From assembly GCA_029865515.1 (NCBI GenBank), contig JAOUGQ010000170.1, positions 1-6,515 of the forward strand: 6,515 bases of DNA, written 5' to 3'. A model generated the notes under the pieces. That model ran no database searches. It saw only the letters and a list, made by a program, of their open reading frames with translations, and was not told the DNA's origin. The stretch comes from Nitrospirota bacterium (lineage in GTDB: Bacteria; Nitrospirota; Nitrospiria; Nitrospirales; UBA8639). Both the position numbers and the translations under genes were made by a program. How positions within the stretch are numbered: the first letter of the stretch is position 1; every line of letters begins with the position of its first letter. Shown one piece after another: positions 5,049 to 6,515 of the stretch.

Positions 5049-6515
5049 ATGAAGAACAATCAACACACGGTTCTTCCAACAGACACTGAGTTATTGCAAA
5101 GGAATGCTTCCCACGTGAACCCCTCAAAACAATTTCCTCTTCTCTCTCTGTTGAAAGAGCATTTTGGCTTCACCGCCTTTCGTCCTTTACAGGAAGAGAT
5201 TATCCGGGATGTCCTCGCGGAACGCGATGTGGTTGCGCTGTTGCCAACGGGAGGAGGGAAATCCCTGTGCTTTCAGTTGCCCGCGCTGGCCCGACCGGGC
5301 TTGACCATCGTCATCTCCCCGCTCATTGCGCTGATGAAAGATCAAGTCGATGGACTCCGGGCCAATGGCATTGCCGCGACCTTTCTCAACTCCTCTCTGA
5401 CCGCGCAGGAATCCCAGGCCCGGTTGCGGGGCCTTCATCATGGTGATTACCGGTTGCTCTACATTGCGCCGGAACGGCTCATGCTCCCCGGATACCTCAG
5501 CCTTCTTCAGAATTGGAAGGTCAATCTGCTGGCCATTGATGAAGCCCATTGCATCAGTGAATGGGGGCATGATTTTCGGCCGGAATACCGGCGACTGGTG
5601 GAACTTCGAGATCAGGCCCCTGCCCTTCCGATCATCGCACTCACCGCCACCGCCACGGAGCGGGTACAAAAAGACATTGTGACACTCCTGCGATTGCGGG
5701 AACCGGCGTGCTACGTGGCCAGTTTCAATCGGCCCAATCTGACCTATCAGGTGCAACCCAAGGACAATCCATTTGGACAAGTCCTGGCTTTTCTCCGAAC
5801 GCATCCCAAGGACTGCGGGATTCTCTACTGCCAGAGCCGGAAGACCACGGAACGTGTCGCGGAGCGATTGCAATCGCATGGCATCAAAGCTCAGCCCTAT
5901 CATGCAGGCCTGAGTGCTGAGGAACGCACACGGCATCAGGAACTTTTTCTGCGGGACGAGGTGCAGGTAATCTGCGCCACTATTGCCTTCGGCATGGGAA
6001 TTCACAAACCCAACGTACGGTTTGTCATTCATTATGATTTGCCAAAAAATCTCGAAAGCTATTATCAAGAGACCGGCCGGGCCGGACGCGATGGCTTACC
6101 TAGCGAGTGCGTGCTGCTCTTCAGCGCTGGAGATACGGCCAAGCAGCAACGGTTCATCAATGAGAAACCGTCCATCCAGGAACAGCAGATTGCCCACAAA
6201 CAATTGCAGGAAATGGTGCAGTATGCCGAATGTGCAACCTGCCGGCGTCGCACATTACTCCAGTATTTTGGAGAAGATGTTGAATCCGAACACTGTGGCG
6301 GATGCGACAACTGTCTAGCACCCAGGGATACCTTCGACGGCATTGAAACGGCCTGCACGATCCTCTCCTGCCTTGAAGAGATACGGGGAGTCAGCGGATT
6401 TGTGGGGCTTACGCACCTCATAGCCGTCCTCACTGGAGCCAACACCGAGAAAATCCGCCGATGGGGCCATGACCAACTGACCATGTATGGAAAGGGGAAA
6501 ACCCATAGCCGGCCT
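5049..6515 (+). CDS. recQ: ATP-dependent DNA helicase RecQ, C-terminus beyond the window
   Basis: The 489 visible residues hold a RecQ-family 3'-5' DNA helicase, which acts in recombination and replication-fork repair. Motif 0 is FGFTAFRPLQEEII (39-52) with Q48; Walker A is TGGGKS (67-72); Walker B is DEAH (164-167). It is followed by the RecQ aromatic-rich loop CISEWGHDFRPEY (168-180). Motif III is LTATAT (198-203) and motif VI is QETGRAGRDG (340-349). The zinc-binding cysteines are C398, C416, C419 and C422, spaced as in E. coli RecQ. The winged-helix RQC domain follows, with GHDQL at 473-477 and GKGK at 481-484. E. coli RecQ is about 610 residues, so the rest of RQC and any HRDC domain are off the edge. 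The ATG at 5049 is the first in the open frame but lacks a clear Shine-Dalgarno and gives about 30 extra residues before the helicase core; a start further in is possible. Confidence 0.97.
   Translation, partial: MKNNQHTVLPTDTELLQRNASHVNPSKQFPLLSLLKEHFGFTAFRPLQEEIIRDVLAERDVVALLPTGGGKSLCFQLPALARPGLTIVISPLIALMKDQVDGLRANGIAATFLNSSLTAQESQARLRGLHHGDYRLLYIAPERLMLPGYLSLLQNWKVNLLAIDEAHCISEWGHDFRPEYRRLVELRDQAPALPIIALTATATERVQKDIVTLLRLREPACYVASFNRPNLTYQVQPKDNPFGQVLAFLRTHPKDCGILYCQSRKTTERVAERLQSHGIKAQPYHAGLSAEERTRHQELFLRDEVQVICATIAFGMGIHKPNVRFVIHYDLPKNLESYYQETGRAGRDGLPSECVLLFSAGDTAKQQRFINEKPSIQEQQIAHKQLQEMVQYAECATCRRRTLLQYFGEDVESEHCGGCDNCLAPRDTFDGIETACTILSCLEEIRGVSGFVGLTHLIAVLTGANTEKIRRWGHDQLTMYGKGKTHSRP

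Noticed and set aside
5187..6068. Long 293-codon open frame on the minus strand
   Set aside because: It lies wholly antisense within recQ, whose plus-strand translation shows every helicase motif; the opposite frame gives a low-complexity protein with no recognisable domain.
1..6515. Defence system, CRISPR array, prophage or toxin-antitoxin pair
   Set aside because: RecQ alone does not make a defence island; I saw no regularly spaced repeats, Cas, nuclease, integrase or toxin-antitoxin signatures on either strand.

Overview
The window is bacterial chromosomal DNA of middling GC content with six credible protein genes and no rRNA, tRNA, CRISPR array or intact insertion sequence. The organism is a Gram-negative-type bacterium. 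A Nitrospirota (Nitrospira-like) source is my best guess, based on codon style, this set of housekeeping genes and the palindromic element in the intergenic region. That is inference and cannot be settled from the sequence alone.

Layout. Positions 1-1179 (minus) hold most of a TraB/PrgY-family membrane protein whose C-terminus runs off the left edge. Positions 1306-1509 (plus) hold a small tryptophan-rich hypothetical ORF, divergent from TraB. Positions 1510-1850 are non-coding: a 141-bp element bounded by 12-bp inverted termini and packed with hairpins, one of which resembles an intrinsic terminator, followed by a second large inverted repeat. Positions 1851-2174 (minus) hold a 107-residue unrecognised protein, 42 bp downstream of a 594-residue three-domain Xaa-Pro aminopeptidase (2217-4001, minus); these two are probably co-transcribed. 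A 317-bp gap contains a doubtful small plus-strand ORF with a very strong Shine-Dalgarno sequence. Positions 4319-4654 (minus) hold a stand-alone STAS-domain protein of the anti-sigma-factor-antagonist type. A 394-bp divergent spacer separates it from recQ (5049 to the right edge, plus), of which 489 residues are visible.

How the genes relate. I see no single pathway. The aminopeptidase serves peptide turnover, RecQ serves DNA repair, the STAS protein is probably a signalling switch whose partners lie elsewhere, and TraB is a membrane protein of uncertain substrate. I found no convincing evidence of an undescribed multi-gene system. The most unusual content is the structured non-coding stretch at 1512-1774.
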